34,912 bases of DNA from Parcubacteria group bacterium GW2011_GWA2_47_7 (GCA_000999395.1 LCOM01000015.1:1-34912); one strand, 5' to 3'; shown: positions 1 through 9,474, counted from the stretch's first letter. A program made the numbers and translations. The notes: generated by a model from the letters alone, not told the origin.

Positions 1-373
1 ATGTTTGTGCCTCCCAAAGCATGTCGACTTCTGCGGGCGCGATAATGAATTGTTTATTGACGGTGAGTCCCTCAGTGGTGATAATGACAACATCAATAGT
101 GACTTTTTCGCCAAAGTCCCCCGTACGAAGAGTAAGCGATGTTTCTGCTGTTCCATTCTTTATAGGCTCCTTGTTGACATACCACGTGATATTCGCCGTT
201 CCTAAATTCACCGCGTACGAATTCATGGTCACGAGGACGCTTTCATTTGCCCCCGGCGTCTTTGGGGTTGTTGAGAAGGTAATGAGATCAAAAGCCGCAA
301 AAACTGTTCCCGGTAATAACACCCATAAGAGTGGAAATAAGGCAATAAGGAAAGATGTTTTTATAGAACTCAT
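1..373 (-). CDS. Secreted protein, C-terminus cut by window edge
   Basis: An open frame runs from an ATG at 373 to the window edge, about 124 codons. It begins with a clear signal peptide: Lys at residue 5, a hydrophobic stretch FLIALFPLLWVLLPG, then a VFAAF cleavage-type site. The exported part is rich in Thr, Val and Asn and alternates hydrophobic residues (for example ANITWYVNKEPI), which resembles an Ig-like or PKD-like beta-sandwich; that fold is inference. The start overlaps the stop of the upstream gene by 4 nt (ATGA at 370-373), so the two are probably translationally coupled. Its place at the end of the secretion-like cluster suggests a surface or envelope role. No specific function is recognised. 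Confidence 0.75.
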   Translation of the reverse strand, partial: MSSIKTSFLIALFPLLWVLLPGTVFAAFDLITFSTTPKTPGANESVLVTMNSYAVNLGTANITWYVNKEPIKNGTAETSLTLRTGDFGEKVTIDVVIITTEGLTVNKQFIIAPAEVDMLWEAQT

Positions 374-843
374 ATTTTAGATAATACTTTCTTGCCAATC
401 TTATTTAGGGCGACCGCGACTGGAACTTTGCTTAATACTTTATCGGCAATTCGTCCCACCATAAATGCGACTACAAACGTGAACGCGGTGAGTGGAAGAG
501 CATTCAGTATGGGTATAGCATCTATTATACCGCCTATACTCACTACCACAAGTCGTAAAAAGAATTTCCCGCCAATAATGTAGAAATAAATAAGGAAGGT
601 GAAATTTATGAACAAAAGCGTTATTTTGTTGATGATTTCACTAAGTACACCTAGTGGTATTCCGACCGGTGCAAGAACGACTGATGTGCTTATCACGGTA
701 CCAACAGCATCGAGCAGCACACAAACTATATCGACCAAGTCTTTCCCTATCGCAAGTCCGAGCACCAGAAAGAAAAAAAGGTATCCCCCACGAAGTTTAG
801 CTTTTGTGGGTTTTTCGATAGTTTTTTCTTCAGTGTTTGCCAT
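370..843 (-). CDS. Small multi-pass membrane protein
   Basis: 157 residues. After a charged N-terminal tail of about 18 residues come hydrophobic segments near 20-36, 40-65, 70-92, 95-115 and 115-130, then a Lys-rich C-terminus (KIGKKVLSKI). The family is not recognised. A TATAAT hexamer at 850-855 lies exactly 6 nt before the ATG, so the message is probably leaderless; no Shine-Dalgarno sequence is visible. The 3' end overlaps the next gene by ATGA. It sits between the VirB4 operon and a secreted protein, but is separated from virB4 by about 290 nt and is probably transcribed on its own. Confidence 0.7.
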   Translation of the reverse strand: MANTEEKTIEKPTKAKLRGGYLFFFLVLGLAIGKDLVDIVCVLLDAVGTVISTSVVLAPVGIPLGVLSEIINKITLLFINFTFLIYFYIIGGKFFLRLVVVSIGGIIDAIPILNALPLTAFTFVVAFMVGRIADKVLSKVPVAVALNKIGKKVLSKI

Positions 844-1138
844 ACCTATATTATAGCGTATCGTCGCTCAAGAGTGGTCTTTTTATTCGAAAACTGTTGA
901 TAAAATAAAGCATTGGTTCCTGTAGAAAAATACTCGTAGTGAGCTATTTTTGAGCTCATATTTTGGTAAATCGTTGGTTCTGCGATATTCACCCCAAGTG
1001 AGCAATGAACATGTTTATGCCTTCTAGTGGCAAATACGCAATGCACTGCTTGTTTGTCAAAATTTCCCTAAAAACAATTTTGCATTTTATGAGTAAGCAG
1101 CAAAAGTCGTGAAACAATGACTTGATACTTCAATATTA
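844..1138. other. Non-coding gap downstream of virB4
   Basis: About 295 nt without a convincing gene. It holds the -10 box of the 157-residue membrane protein (TATAAT, minus strand, 850-855) and an isolated TTGACA on the minus strand near 1054-1059 without a good partner. A segment at 960-1063 begins with ATTTTG and ends with CAAAAT, like the 106-nt element upstream of pnp, but its centre does not match. A 66-codon frame here lacks any family signal. Confidence 0.5.
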
Positions 1139-2815
1139 CTACCCCTGCGCGGCAGCGAGTTCTTCCTTCGCCTTTGCGATTGCGAGCATTTGGGCGGGAT
1201 CAGAGGAGACAATCTGGTCTTCAGTGTAGGAGGCATAGATTTTGATGGCGACATGTTTGAGGCCTGCAAAAAAGAGTCCCTCTCCAACTCCTGACTCAAG
1301 AAGTAAATACTTCTCTTCATCGGTGAGATGAAATGTTTGTTGGACGAGGTCGATCGTGGTTGGTGATTGTTTCAGTAGTATTTGAATCGATGAATTAGTG
1401 AGGATGGGGAGGCCGTAGGGCGAGCGAAGGAAGTCATTCACATCCTGAGTTATAGTAGCGATACCGAGGTAATATTTGCGTCCACGTTTGGCGAGACCGA
1501 AAAGAAATGATGCAGTATCTTCGGACTTCATCATCCACCATGCTTCATCAACAACAAGGAGTCGCTTGCGCATCTCCTTGCGGATCGCGGTCCAGATGTG
1601 GTGCGTAATGATGTAAACGGCGACTGGCTTAAGTTCGTCTTCCATGTTGCGCACCGAGAAGACGGTGAAACGCTTGGTGATGTCGACGTTGGTTGGCTGA
1701 TTCAAGAATCCAGACCATGTTCCCCTCGTATATTTTTCAAGTCGCTGGAGCAAAGACTCAATAGAATCTTCTTCCGGAGTGAGTCCTCCGAGCATAATGC
1801 GGAAAAGGCCCACGAGAAAGATGATGTTTGAGCGAAGCACATCTGCCCCGGTCTCATCTTCTCGCGCCGGAGGAAGGTCAAATGGGTTGATGTGGTGTTC
1901 CGAGGTGAGCGAGATATTGAAGTATCTTCCGCCCGTTGCCTCCGCCAAGAATCCGTACTCTTGTTCTGGGTCGATTACGATGACATCGGCATCAAACATG
2001 AGAGTACGAAGGATTTCAAGCTTCGTTGTATAGGACTTTCCGGAACCAGACACAGCAAATGTGACCGAATTGTAGTTTGGCATTGAAAAACGGTCAAATA
2101 ATACTAGTGATGCATTGTGGCGGTTGATTCCCCAAAGAATTCCCTTGTCTGAAGTGAGGTCAAATGAAACAAAGGGGAAAATTGAGGAAAGTGGGGCAGA
2201 ATTGAGCTTGTAGTGCACTTCAAGTTCGTCGGTCATAAGTGGGAGGACGCTTCGATATCCCTGCTCCTGCTGGAAAATAGCTGGTTTGAGATAGACTAAT
2301 TTTGCATCAAGAATGGATTTGAGTTCGCTCTCCGCCTTATTGAGCTCTGCGCGGTCGTTGGCATAGACGGTAATATACACACCGACATCAAAGAGACGTT
2401 CTTGTGCTTGCTGGAGCTTGTCTCGCAGATCTTCGAGGTCTTGGTAAGCGACATCGAGGACAGGATCGCGCACAAAGCCCTTTCGCTCGCGTTCGTTTAT
2501 CTGACTCTGCACTTCGGCGACTTTCTTTTGAAAAGAGCGTAGTGCAAGCTCGGTCTCGACGGGGTGAATCATGATTGAGACATCGTAGACTTTATCGAGA
2601 TTGATGACCGGAGTGAACCAATCTTGGGAGAGGAAGCGAGGGTACGAAATAACAAAGAGTGTACGGGCAATCTTGTCTCCGATATAGATGTCTTTCGGGG
2701 TTATCTTGACCGCAGCGGGTGCAAGAATATCCTTCATATCAAGATTGGTTGATTCAAAGATGTCTGAGGGGAGCACTCCGGTATTTAAATTTTCAAATCC
2801 TTTATTTTCAGACAT
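1139..2815 (-). CDS. virB4: VirB4/TraC-type conjugation ATPase
   Basis: 558 residues. This is the cytoplasmic motor ATPase of type IV secretion/conjugation machines, which energises substrate transfer or pilus assembly at the inner membrane. Walker A is at about 255-261 (SGSGKS) and Walker B at about 419-424 (LLVVDEAW), followed by the TITQD sensor segment near 454-458. A helical region rich in Gln and Glu at 95-145 and the family's N-terminal domain precede the ATPase core. The start lies 5 nt after the TAA of the TraC-like gene, so the two form one operon; in CPR genomes VirB4 is commonly preceded by such a separate TraC-like protein. The C-terminus ends shortly after the ATPase fold, as usual. 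No VirD4 coupling protein or relaxase is in the window, so DNA transfer cannot be claimed. Confidence 0.92.
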   Translation of the reverse strand: MSENKGFENLNTGVLPSDIFESTNLDMKDILAPAAVKITPKDIYIGDKIARTLFVISYPRFLSQDWFTPVINLDKVYDVSIMIHPVETELALRSFQKKVAEVQSQINERERKGFVRDPVLDVAYQDLEDLRDKLQQAQERLFDVGVYITVYANDRAELNKAESELKSILDAKLVYLKPAIFQQEQGYRSVLPLMTDELEVHYKLNSAPLSSIFPFVSFDLTSDKGILWGINRHNASLVLFDRFSMPNYNSVTFAVSGSGKSYTTKLEILRTLMFDADVIVIDPEQEYGFLAEATGGRYFNISLTSEHHINPFDLPPAREDETGADVLRSNIIFLVGLFRIMLGGLTPEEDSIESLLQRLEKYTRGTWSGFLNQPTNVDITKRFTVFSVRNMEDELKPVAVYIITHHIWTAIRKEMRKRLLVVDEAWWMMKSEDTASFLFGLAKRGRKYYLGIATITQDVNDFLRSPYGLPILTNSSIQILLKQSPTTIDLVQQTFHLTDEEKYLLLESGVGEGLFFAGLKHVAIKIYASYTEDQIVSSDPAQMLAIAKAKEELAAAQG

Positions 2816-2820
2816 AGGTA

Positions 2821-3465
2821 TTACATCACCGACGACTCAAGTTCGCCAGGGTTAAATTTCTTGTAGAAGAGCTCAGTTATTTCTTCGGTGCCAAGACGAA
2901 TAGTGCGTAGGTCGCAGCGCGCCAGACCCTGCTCAACGATTGATGCGCGTTGTTCGAGCTGTACCCGCGCTTCTTCAAAAGAGCGGGTCTCGTCGGCGGT
3001 CATTTTTTTGTGTGCGGTCTTTTTTCCAAAAAGCCCAGAAAGAGCGCTCTCGGCACCGGCCTTGGATACATTTGATCCTCCGGAATAGGGAATTACGATG
3101 AAGAAGTTTTTAGACATGATGTTGGTGCGGCTGGTGAAATCACGAATGAAAGAAACGTATTCGTGTACTTGAATCTTCATTGCATCAATAAGCTGCGCTT
3201 TCTCTCTCTCTTCGAGCATTTTGATGTACGGTTGTATATCGAGTCGTTTCGATTGAATAGATATCTGAATAGGAAATTCAAGAGAATTCAGTACGTTTTG
3301 AAACTGCATCAAAATTGCCCCTTGCTCGTCGCCGGATTTTAATCCAAAGTTGAGCGAACTTGTCATCAGCATCATACGCAGATCTCCGTTGTTTAGGACA
3401 ATGACACCATTTCGGATGTCACGGATTGGGATAAAGTCTTGCGTTGGTTTTCCTGGGGTGGGCAT
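2821..3465 (-). CDS. TraC-like protein (VirB4 N-terminal-type module)
   Basis: 215 residues from the chosen ATG at 3465 (MPTPGKPTQDFIPIRDIRNG). A longer frame from 3549 would overlap the end of the prgI gene, while the inner ATG begins 14 nt after the prgI stop and has TATAAT exactly 6 nt upstream. The body shows the mixed alpha/beta pattern of the VirB4 amino-terminal region (GVIVLNNGDLRMMLMTSS, then a long helical stretch, then FFIVIPYSGG near 130). In CPR genomes this module is usually a separate gene between PrgI and VirB4, as here. It probably works with VirB4 at the membrane. The assignment rests on sequence style and gene order. Confidence 0.8.
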   Translation of the reverse strand: MPTPGKPTQDFIPIRDIRNGVIVLNNGDLRMMLMTSSLNFGLKSGDEQGAILMQFQNVLNSLEFPIQISIQSKRLDIQPYIKMLEEREKAQLIDAMKIQVHEYVSFIRDFTSRTNIMSKNFFIVIPYSGGSNVSKAGAESALSGLFGKKTAHKKMTADETRSFEEARVQLEQRASIVEQGLARCDLRTIRLGTEEITELFYKKFNPGELESSVM

Positions 3466-3479
3466 GAGTTTATTATAGC

Positions 3480-3935
3480 TTATATGAGAGCTGAATTCGA
3501 GTGCGGATTTTCGGGCTCCATCTTCTCGTTCTTGAGATTCATACTCCACGAGAGATCACTGAGTTTATTTCCTGCCCCCGAAATGGGTAATGTGCCGACG
3601 TGTATGGTCGTTTGAAAATTATTAAGGTCAAGCTCGGTGGGCAAAACCCGATTGTCTCTTCGTTTCCATACATAGAGTCGCGCACTTTTGATATAGGTGA
3701 AAGCCGATTCAATCATGTTCGCAAAGGGTTTCTTGTTCGGTTTATAGAATCCGAGCGCTCCTCCAAGTGCGAGAAACCCAAGGCCAATGATGTATTCGAA
3801 TCCAAAAAAACTAATAAAATAGTAGCTCATGTATGCGAGACCCACACTTCCTGCAATATAGAGAAATTGTTTTATTGTGAGTGGTCCGATGACCTTATCC
3901 TCAACATCAAGAAATTGTGGTATTTGGAATTGCAT
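3480..3935 (-). CDS. prgI: PrgI family membrane protein (VirB3-like position)
   Basis: 151 residues. It begins with the PrgI signature (MQFQIPQFLDVEDKVIGPLT), followed by two closely spaced transmembrane segments at about 24-45 and 48-64 and a soluble, positively charged tail. PrgI proteins hold the VirB3-like place in conjugation clusters of Gram-positive and CPR bacteria, immediately upstream of VirB4/TraC genes, which is the order seen here. No good Shine-Dalgarno sequence precedes the ATG. AT-rich sequence at 3990-4015 on the minus strand includes TATACT-like hexamers and may supply the operon promoter. Confidence 0.88.
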   Translation of the reverse strand: MQFQIPQFLDVEDKVIGPLTIKQFLYIAGSVGLAYMSYYFISFFGFEYIIGLGFLALGGALGFYKPNKKPFANMIESAFTYIKSARLYVWKRRDNRVLPTELDLNNFQTTIHVGTLPISGAGNKLSDLSWSMNLKNEKMEPENPHSNSALI

Positions 3936-4095
3936 AGATCAGTAGTTAGTGGTCATCAGAAAAGAGGATTCTCGTCAGACTACCGCAGAATTCAGTATAT
4001 AATATCTCATTAAAATAAGTAACCGCGCAGCAACACTTTTCTCTCGGTGCACGCTTCCCGATCTCTAGTGACAAAGGACTAGTGACTGACCGCTA

Positions 4096-4569
4096 CTACA
4101 CTGGCTCCCGATACGAGTCGGTAATTTTTGGCGCAGCATTCGAAGGTGGGGGTGGAACAGAGAGTGTCGGACTGACTTCGGCATTTTCCTCTGATACGGG
4201 ACGGCTTATACGGAAAGCTCCACCGAGCTTCTGTTCCAGAATGCTTCCTTGTGGCGGTGGTGGAGGGATTGGTGTTGCGAACGAGATATCACGAGGGGCA
4301 GACACGAGACCGTCTGGTACTGTTATTTCCGACATTTTTTTTCCTAGATGAATTTCCGACAGCGCATCTTTTACCTCTGCAAAAATGTCATGATTGATAT
4401 CTTGGGCGATTAAAATCGCAGTCTTCTCTACTTTGGTGAGTTCGTATTTTTTTCCGATTGCCACAGTTTTGTCTTGCCGCTCACCCGCCTGCAAAAGCTC
4501 CTTGATCTCCGGAGGGAGTGTCGGGGATATTTTCCCTATTTGTTCTACTGTGATGTCATCAATGTCCAT
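4096..4569 (-). CDS. Proline-rich hypothetical protein in the secretion cluster
   Basis: 157 residues, not recognised. The N-terminal two thirds are charged and helical (IKELLQAGERQDKTVAIGKK; EVKDALSEIHLGKKM). The C-terminal third is low-complexity and Pro-rich (PIPPPPPQG, then SVPPPPSNAAP), which suggests a flexible linker or a binding segment. No membrane span or signal peptide is present, so it is probably cytoplasmic. It follows the VirB6-like gene by 12 nt and precedes prgI, so it belongs to the same transcription unit. A TAATAG hexamer lies 6 nt before the ATG, a weaker form of the leaderless pattern seen elsewhere. Confidence 0.7.
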   Translation of the reverse strand: MDIDDITVEQIGKISPTLPPEIKELLQAGERQDKTVAIGKKYELTKVEKTAILIAQDINHDIFAEVKDALSEIHLGKKMSEITVPDGLVSAPRDISFATPIPPPPPQGSILEQKLGGAFRISRPVSEENAEVSPTLSVPPPPSNAAPKITDSYREPV

Positions 4570-4581
4570 GGTTTTCTATTA

Positions 4582-7500
4582 TTATATGGCTGCGTCATCC
4601 TCTTCCCCACCCACATCGTCAGTTGATGATTCACCATAAGACGAATCCGATTTCTTTGCCTTCTCCCACTCCGCTCTCATCTCGGCTTCCTTTATCTCTG
4701 CTGCTTTGTGTGCCTTTTCCAAATCCCCAACCCTACCGGCTAAATGGGGAGTTTTTGCTCTCGCATCGTCTGCCGCGGCCTTTGTCGCTGCTGTTGCCTG
4801 TTGAGCCTTCGTGTATGCGGACTCCTTTACATCCGTATCTGTCTTTCCGCCGAATATCCTTGCACCCTCGGTCGTTCTCATGTATTTCTTTCCAGCGGTT
4901 GTGCCTTTGAACGTGATCGTCTTGTCTGTTCCATCCGCATTTTTGATAATGTTTCCTCTTTCGTCTCTGACGCTCATACTCCCCCCTGCAACCTTCACAC
5001 GTAACTCGGCTAAGCTTTGCTGGGTTTTCGAATCCCCGAGATCCCCCTTGATCTGTTCATGATATTTTGCCATTTCCTCAAGATGTTTTTGAGTGTAATT
5101 GGTGGCAAGCGTATCTTCATTCCTGAGTTCAATGGGGAGTCTCGCAACTTCCTTCGGCTTCATCCCACCGAGAATATCCTGAACGGCGCTATCATGATCT
5201 TCTTTGAGTTTCAGTTTCGCCTCGCGTACCCACTCAGTATCTTCGACGGCCTGGAGTTTATCAAGTTCATTCATTTCTGACTTATATTGATTAACCCTAT
5301 TTCCTAATTCATCTCCTAGTTTTACTTGTAAATGCCCTGTGTTCAGTTTTGACTGAGTGATGAGGTATCCGCGTCCGTCCTCAGTTCCTTCAGTCATGAC
5401 AGTGTGCGTCATGTCCTCTTTCGTTTTTTGGTCAAAGAGTTCAGGGTTTGAGTTGACGTGCATAAGTGCGGTGCGTCCCATTGCTGCCATGATCTCGGGG
5501 TGTTCTGTGATCAGTTTCTGACTCACAGTATCTTCGAACTCCTTACCGCTTAATTGTTTTATCGAGTCTCCGAGTGTGTCCATGTGATCACCTAACGTTT
5601 TCTGAAGTTTTTCAATTTCCTCAACACTTGCGGTCGCTCCCTTTGCCTTCTCGTCGGCAAGTTTATTTTTGGTGGCAGTAATTTCATCAAGCAGAGGCCC
5701 TTTTTGATTTCCGTCAGTATCGACGTACTCTTTATTGCCTACAATCTTTGTATGTTTCTCTATTGTGCTTTTTCTATCGAGTTCTTTCTTTAGATCCTTG
5801 TTGCGTTTCTGGTCGAGTTCAACACCTGTATCTTCCAAGAACGTCTTCTGTGCCGTCACATTAGCACCATAACGGGATTTTGATTTTTCGATGAGCTCCT
5901 TCTCTTTTTCTGTTCCGCGATAGGATGCTCCCTCTCGTGATCTGATGGCACCAAGTTTTACTTTTGCTGCTGCGCCGTCTACCCCGCCTGCTGCAATTCG
6001 ATCCTGCAGTGCCTTCACCTCGTCTGGGTCTGCTTTGTATTTCGTGATAACTGAGCTCCCGACCGCGCCATGCGTTTCATAGCTTCTCTTACTTCCCTGC
6101 CCAGCATTCACTCCGGCGGCGCCCATTGCACCAGCGATGCCAAGACCCTTCATTGGTGCATTGCGTACATCAAAGGTTCCCTTACTTGCCGCCTGTGCTG
6201 AGGCAAGTTTAATGTTTGCCATTTTCTTTTGAGCCCATGTTCCGTTTGCTGCAAGGCGATTTTGCTCCGCCACCCAATCCTTGTCTTGCATTTTGTTTTT
6301 ACCATACCGACCTCCCGTTTGGCGGCCGGCAGCCGCAATTCCCGTAAAGCCAGACCTCACTCCCTTGCCCAATCCTTTCTTTGCCCACGCCCCCGCAGTA
6401 CTTCCTGCACCGCTACTCACGCTGTTTGCGACAGAGAGCGCTCCGAGTAAAAGAATAATAAGGAGGATAAAATTGTAGAAAATACTGTAGTTAGCCGCAT
6501 TTCCGGTAAATGCCGCAGCAAGACTTGATGTCGTGCCACCGGTAAGTATCGTTGCATCAATACCATTGATGATGAGTGAGTCGAGATAAAGCATTGCAAG
6601 AAAAGCCGGTGCAACAAAAGTGCTTCCGATGAGTTTTGTAAGCCATTTATTGCCCCACCCACCTCCGACGGGAAGCGCAAAACCCAAAAAAGCAAATGGC
6701 GATACGATCATAAGAAAAAGAAGAGTCACCGTGCGGATGATCATCATAATGGCACCTGCAAGAAAAACGTAACCAGCAATGAACATGACGATAGAGCCCC
6801 CAAGATAAATGAGCAGCTTGTTTGTTTCTGTAAATTTTACACCACCTGGATCAGAACCAGTCTGGTCTATGCTGTCAAATATCGTCTGCATGCGAAATCC
6901 TTTCAGGAAGTTCTGAGCCACACTCGGTACTGTGCCGGAAGGCGACCCTGAGATGGCTGGAACAGGAACAGTGATTTTCTCCCAAAAACCCATTGCGAGA
7001 ACATTTCCCGCATCAATCACCACTTTTGTGGCGAAGAGACTGAAGTTGATAAGAAGGGCGGCGATGATAAGGTGGGCAACCCAGCGCTTGGTACTGCCTC
7101 CGCCCATGCCGAGAATGGTTTTGATGGCGATGTAGAGAAGCGCAAAAATGAAGAACATATTCGAAAAATCACGCACGGCAGTCCATCCAACGTTGACAGC
7201 AGCAAGATTTGCATATGTCGCGGAATTAATCGTTCGTTCGATTGAAAAGTCTAAAATGGTTGCCATTGATTCCATAAAGAATCCAGCCATTTTGGAGAAT
7301 AGCCAAGCGAGTCCCACTATGGGCTTCATTAAGACCGTCCCAAGACCATCTGCAACCCAATCGATGAGTGTACCCCCCGCATTTTTTAATGTTTTCCACC
7401 AAGACTCACCCTCTCCTACTGTGGGTGTTATATCAATACATGTTTCTGAAGGAGCTTTTGCACTATTACACGCGGCTATGGTTGAAAAACAGCTAGCTGT

Positions 7501-7677
7501 TTTTGTCGTTTTAATACAGAAATTACCACCCGGCCCGGCGGGAATGGGGGCGGTAGCAGTGATTGCCGCGATTGCAACGCCGACAGGAAATAGAACTTGC
7601 AATGCAATGCCAGACCCAATGAGGAATGCAATCAATCGACTTTTCTTTTCTCTGTGTAGTGTGGGAGTTTTAAACAT
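4582..7677 (-). CDS. VirB6/TrbL-like polytopic membrane protein with long cytoplasmic tail
   Basis: 1031 residues. There is a signal-like hydrophobic segment at 15-40, then an exported loop with four Cys (54, 63, 70, 80). Hydrophobic spans lie at about 112-135, 171-190, 199-222, 288-312, 314-336, 350-370 and 398-420. Residues from about 425 to the end are soluble, first Gly/Ala/Lys-rich, then strongly charged and coiled-coil-like (many EKEK, KLKE and DEL runs), ending in an acidic GGEEDD tail. A multi-span core with a long hydrophilic C-terminus fits VirB6/TrbL proteins, which form part of the inner-membrane channel. The gene lies between the VirB5-like gene (6 nt away) and the Pro-rich gene (12 nt away). 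The tail is much longer than in classical VirB6 and its role is unknown. Confidence 0.82.
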   Translation of the reverse strand: MFKTPTLHREKKSRLIAFLIGSGIALQVLFPVGVAIAAITATAPIPAGPGGNFCIKTTKTASCFSTIAACNSAKAPSETCIDITPTVGEGESWWKTLKNAGGTLIDWVADGLGTVLMKPIVGLAWLFSKMAGFFMESMATILDFSIERTINSATYANLAAVNVGWTAVRDFSNMFFIFALLYIAIKTILGMGGGSTKRWVAHLIIAALLINFSLFATKVVIDAGNVLAMGFWEKITVPVPAISGSPSGTVPSVAQNFLKGFRMQTIFDSIDQTGSDPGGVKFTETNKLLIYLGGSIVMFIAGYVFLAGAIMMIIRTVTLLFLMIVSPFAFLGFALPVGGGWGNKWLTKLIGSTFVAPAFLAMLYLDSLIINGIDATILTGGTTSSLAAAFTGNAANYSIFYNFILLIILLLGALSVANSVSSGAGSTAGAWAKKGLGKGVRSGFTGIAAAGRQTGGRYGKNKMQDKDWVAEQNRLAANGTWAQKKMANIKLASAQAASKGTFDVRNAPMKGLGIAGAMGAAGVNAGQGSKRSYETHGAVGSSVITKYKADPDEVKALQDRIAAGGVDGAAAKVKLGAIRSREGASYRGTEKEKELIEKSKSRYGANVTAQKTFLEDTGVELDQKRNKDLKKELDRKSTIEKHTKIVGNKEYVDTDGNQKGPLLDEITATKNKLADEKAKGATASVEEIEKLQKTLGDHMDTLGDSIKQLSGKEFEDTVSQKLITEHPEIMAAMGRTALMHVNSNPELFDQKTKEDMTHTVMTEGTEDGRGYLITQSKLNTGHLQVKLGDELGNRVNQYKSEMNELDKLQAVEDTEWVREAKLKLKEDHDSAVQDILGGMKPKEVARLPIELRNEDTLATNYTQKHLEEMAKYHEQIKGDLGDSKTQQSLAELRVKVAGGSMSVRDERGNIIKNADGTDKTITFKGTTAGKKYMRTTEGARIFGGKTDTDVKESAYTKAQQATAATKAAADDARAKTPHLAGRVGDLEKAHKAAEIKEAEMRAEWEKAKKSDSSYGESSTDDVGGEEDDAAI

Positions 7678-7683
7678 ACAATC

Positions 7684-9204
7684 TTATTGTCCTGAGTATC
7701 CGGTGTCTACAGAATCATTACCGTCAGTTACAACAACAGCAGTACTTGTTGGGTCAAACTTCATTTCATCATAAATCATAAGCATGGTTCCTTCTGCCCA
7801 TTCACGAGTATCTTGATGAACACCAAAATACGCGATATCTATGGCGTCATAAAATTCTTTAATTAGTTCTGTTACAGCAGTCTGACTTATTTGTAGTGGG
7901 GTCGTATCGTATCCAAGCAATCCTGATTGAGCTATTTCCGTTGTTTGATTCTCGGACGCGTTTCCTGCGCCCGCATCAAGAGTTTTTGTGTCACGTACTT
8001 GCTGATTACCACTTCCCGCTGAGTCTCCAATACTGCGCCCTATTTCGCCGGATGGTGTGACTGCCGTTGAGTTTTGCTGTTCAAGGCAGTAGGGATCATC
8101 AGGTCTCCCTGAGCACTCTTTTGCACTCGACCAACCAGTTGAGATCATATCACCCTTCTTCGCTTCCTCTTGGGCAATCATTCTGTTTTGAGCCATCATA
8201 TCTCCTAGCGTTGCTGCGCCAAGGGGTGAATTGGGTGCATCGCGAAGCATTGTGCCAAAGGTCATAAATCCACCTCCCTTACTAGCTGGATCATCATAGT
8301 TTTGCATGAATTTCTGTGAATCACCAACATTCATGTAATCAGTAAAATTTGATTGCGTGATAGACATTGTATAGTTGAACGGGTCTTCGGCCAGCGAACG
8401 TTCATTATTTGCCATATTGGCCACCGTATTAGTGCGCCAGTCGGGAAATATCCCCCATGAGCCAGCGGGATTTCCTGAGGTTGGGTCTGCGGCAGCTTGG
8501 TCAAGTGCGTGGTCAAGTTGACGTGACTTTACGTCGTAGATACTTTGAGATGGATTTGTATAGTAAAGGGCATTGGTTGAAACAGCACCATTGTTGTTCA
8601 CCGTATTTCCTTGGTTCCCATAATTTATGTTCGCCGCGGAAATCTTATTCATTAGCTGATTGTTGAGCTGTGCGGTCTGTGCGTCGGCAATATAGGACTT
8701 GAGTAATTGATGTATCTGAAGAGAAAGTCCAAGTTTTTGCCACTCTACTTGTTCTGTAAGGAGGCAGCGGAGAGATTGGCTGTAGTTGACTTGAACATAG
8801 CCTCCGCCTTTCGGGATTGTCTTCGGAAGCGGAGTTGGATATAGGGCGGTGGCGTCCGATGAGCTTGCCCATGGACCATAGGTATAGGCAAATGCATCAT
8901 ATATACCATGTCCAGGTCCAGCATCAATATTATCCCCCCTCTTGCACTCACCCCCCGCCTCTGCCATCGTTAGGTCGTAGTCCGTAATGAGGTTTTTCAG
9001 AGAATCCGGATCATTCTTGAGGATATTGTCCATATTCTTTGCATAGGTATCGAATTTTGTCGCATATGCACCAAAGTCGGAGATGAGTTGAGCATCATTG
9101 ACGGGCACGTATTGCGCGCTTGCAATTGTGGGCGCAATGAAGAGTAGTGCAAAACAGGAAACGGTCACATAAAACATATTTATCAACAATTTCCCCGCAT
9201 TCAT
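7684..9204 (-). CDS. Secreted protein in VirB5/TrbJ position
   Basis: About 506 residues from the ATG at 9204; an in-frame ATG at 9225 would add 7. The inner start is preferred because TATAAT (9211-9216) lies exactly 6 nt upstream and because it gives a compact signal peptide (MNAGKLL, a hydrophobic core, then a TIASA cleavage site). The exported part is rich in Asn, Gln, Ser and Asp. It has a helical Gln/Asn-rich segment (IADAQTAQLNNQLMNKISAA) like the helical bundles of VirB5/TrbJ, and several Cys (ECKRGD, SLRCLLTE, ECSGRPDDPYCLEQ). VirB5/TrbJ is normally encoded just before VirB6/TrbL, as here with a 6-nt gap. The VirB5-like role is inference from position and composition. Confidence 0.68.
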   Translation of the reverse strand: MNAGKLLINMFYVTVSCFALLFIAPTIASAQYVPVNDAQLISDFGAYATKFDTYAKNMDNILKNDPDSLKNLITDYDLTMAEAGGECKRGDNIDAGPGHGIYDAFAYTYGPWASSSDATALYPTPLPKTIPKGGGYVQVNYSQSLRCLLTEQVEWQKLGLSLQIHQLLKSYIADAQTAQLNNQLMNKISAANINYGNQGNTVNNNGAVSTNALYYTNPSQSIYDVKSRQLDHALDQAAADPTSGNPAGSWGIFPDWRTNTVANMANNERSLAEDPFNYTMSITQSNFTDYMNVGDSQKFMQNYDDPASKGGGFMTFGTMLRDAPNSPLGAATLGDMMAQNRMIAQEEAKKGDMISTGWSSAKECSGRPDDPYCLEQQNSTAVTPSGEIGRSIGDSAGSGNQQVRDTKTLDAGAGNASENQTTEIAQSGLLGYDTTPLQISQTAVTELIKEFYDAIDIAYFGVHQDTREWAEGTMLMIYDEMKFDPTSTAVVVTDGNDSVDTGYSGQ

Positions 9205-9231
9205 TTTTTTATTATACATGGTCATATGTTG

Positions 9232-9474
9232 TTATTGAATAGGTGGCACTGCGTATGTTGTCTGCGCAATGATATGAGTGAAGGGATACCCCGGTTCATT
9301 TTCGGTGAAAACAATTCCATGAGTGCTCAGGAATGAAACGACTTCGCTGTATCCTTTTGTTACATCAAGCCGAGTTTTTGTATATGTTTGGTATCCCGCG
9401 GCTCCGTTTATTGGGTCTGAAAAAAGATGTTGCATGCCGAGAAGCCCTCGCGACATACCGTCGTAGCCGTTCAC
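9232..9474 (-). pseudogene. C-terminal piece of the calcium-repeat membrane protein, out of frame
   Basis: An 80-residue frame beginning with a GTG that overlaps the stop of the upstream frame (GTGA at 9471-9474). It reads VNGYDGMSRGLLGMQ, then SDPINGAAGYQTY, and ends with FTENEPGYPF. From memory of CPR calcium-repeat lipoprotein-like families, such segments form the C-terminus of the same polypeptide that carries the DSDNDG repeats. It therefore looks like the displaced tail of the upstream gene after an internal deletion and frameshift. Alternatively it is a separate, translationally coupled small protein made by GTGA reinitiation. Confidence 0.5.

Noticed and set aside
846..1046. 66-codon minus-strand frame upstream of the membrane protein gene
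   Set aside because: It has His/Tyr-rich composition, no start signal and overlaps the promoter of the next gene.
960..1063. Possible third copy of the 106-nt leader element (begins ATTTTG, ends CAAAAT, 104 nt)
   Set aside because: The ends match, and TCGTTG/CTGCGA words occur near the left end, but the central GAGAACTTA...AGTAA block is absent and the position relative to the next start codon is different (117 nt). The short ends can occur by chance.
3480..3549. Longer start for the TraC-like protein at 3549
   Set aside because: It would overlap 70 nt of prgI; the inner ATG at 3465 has family-like sequence and a -10 box 6 nt upstream.
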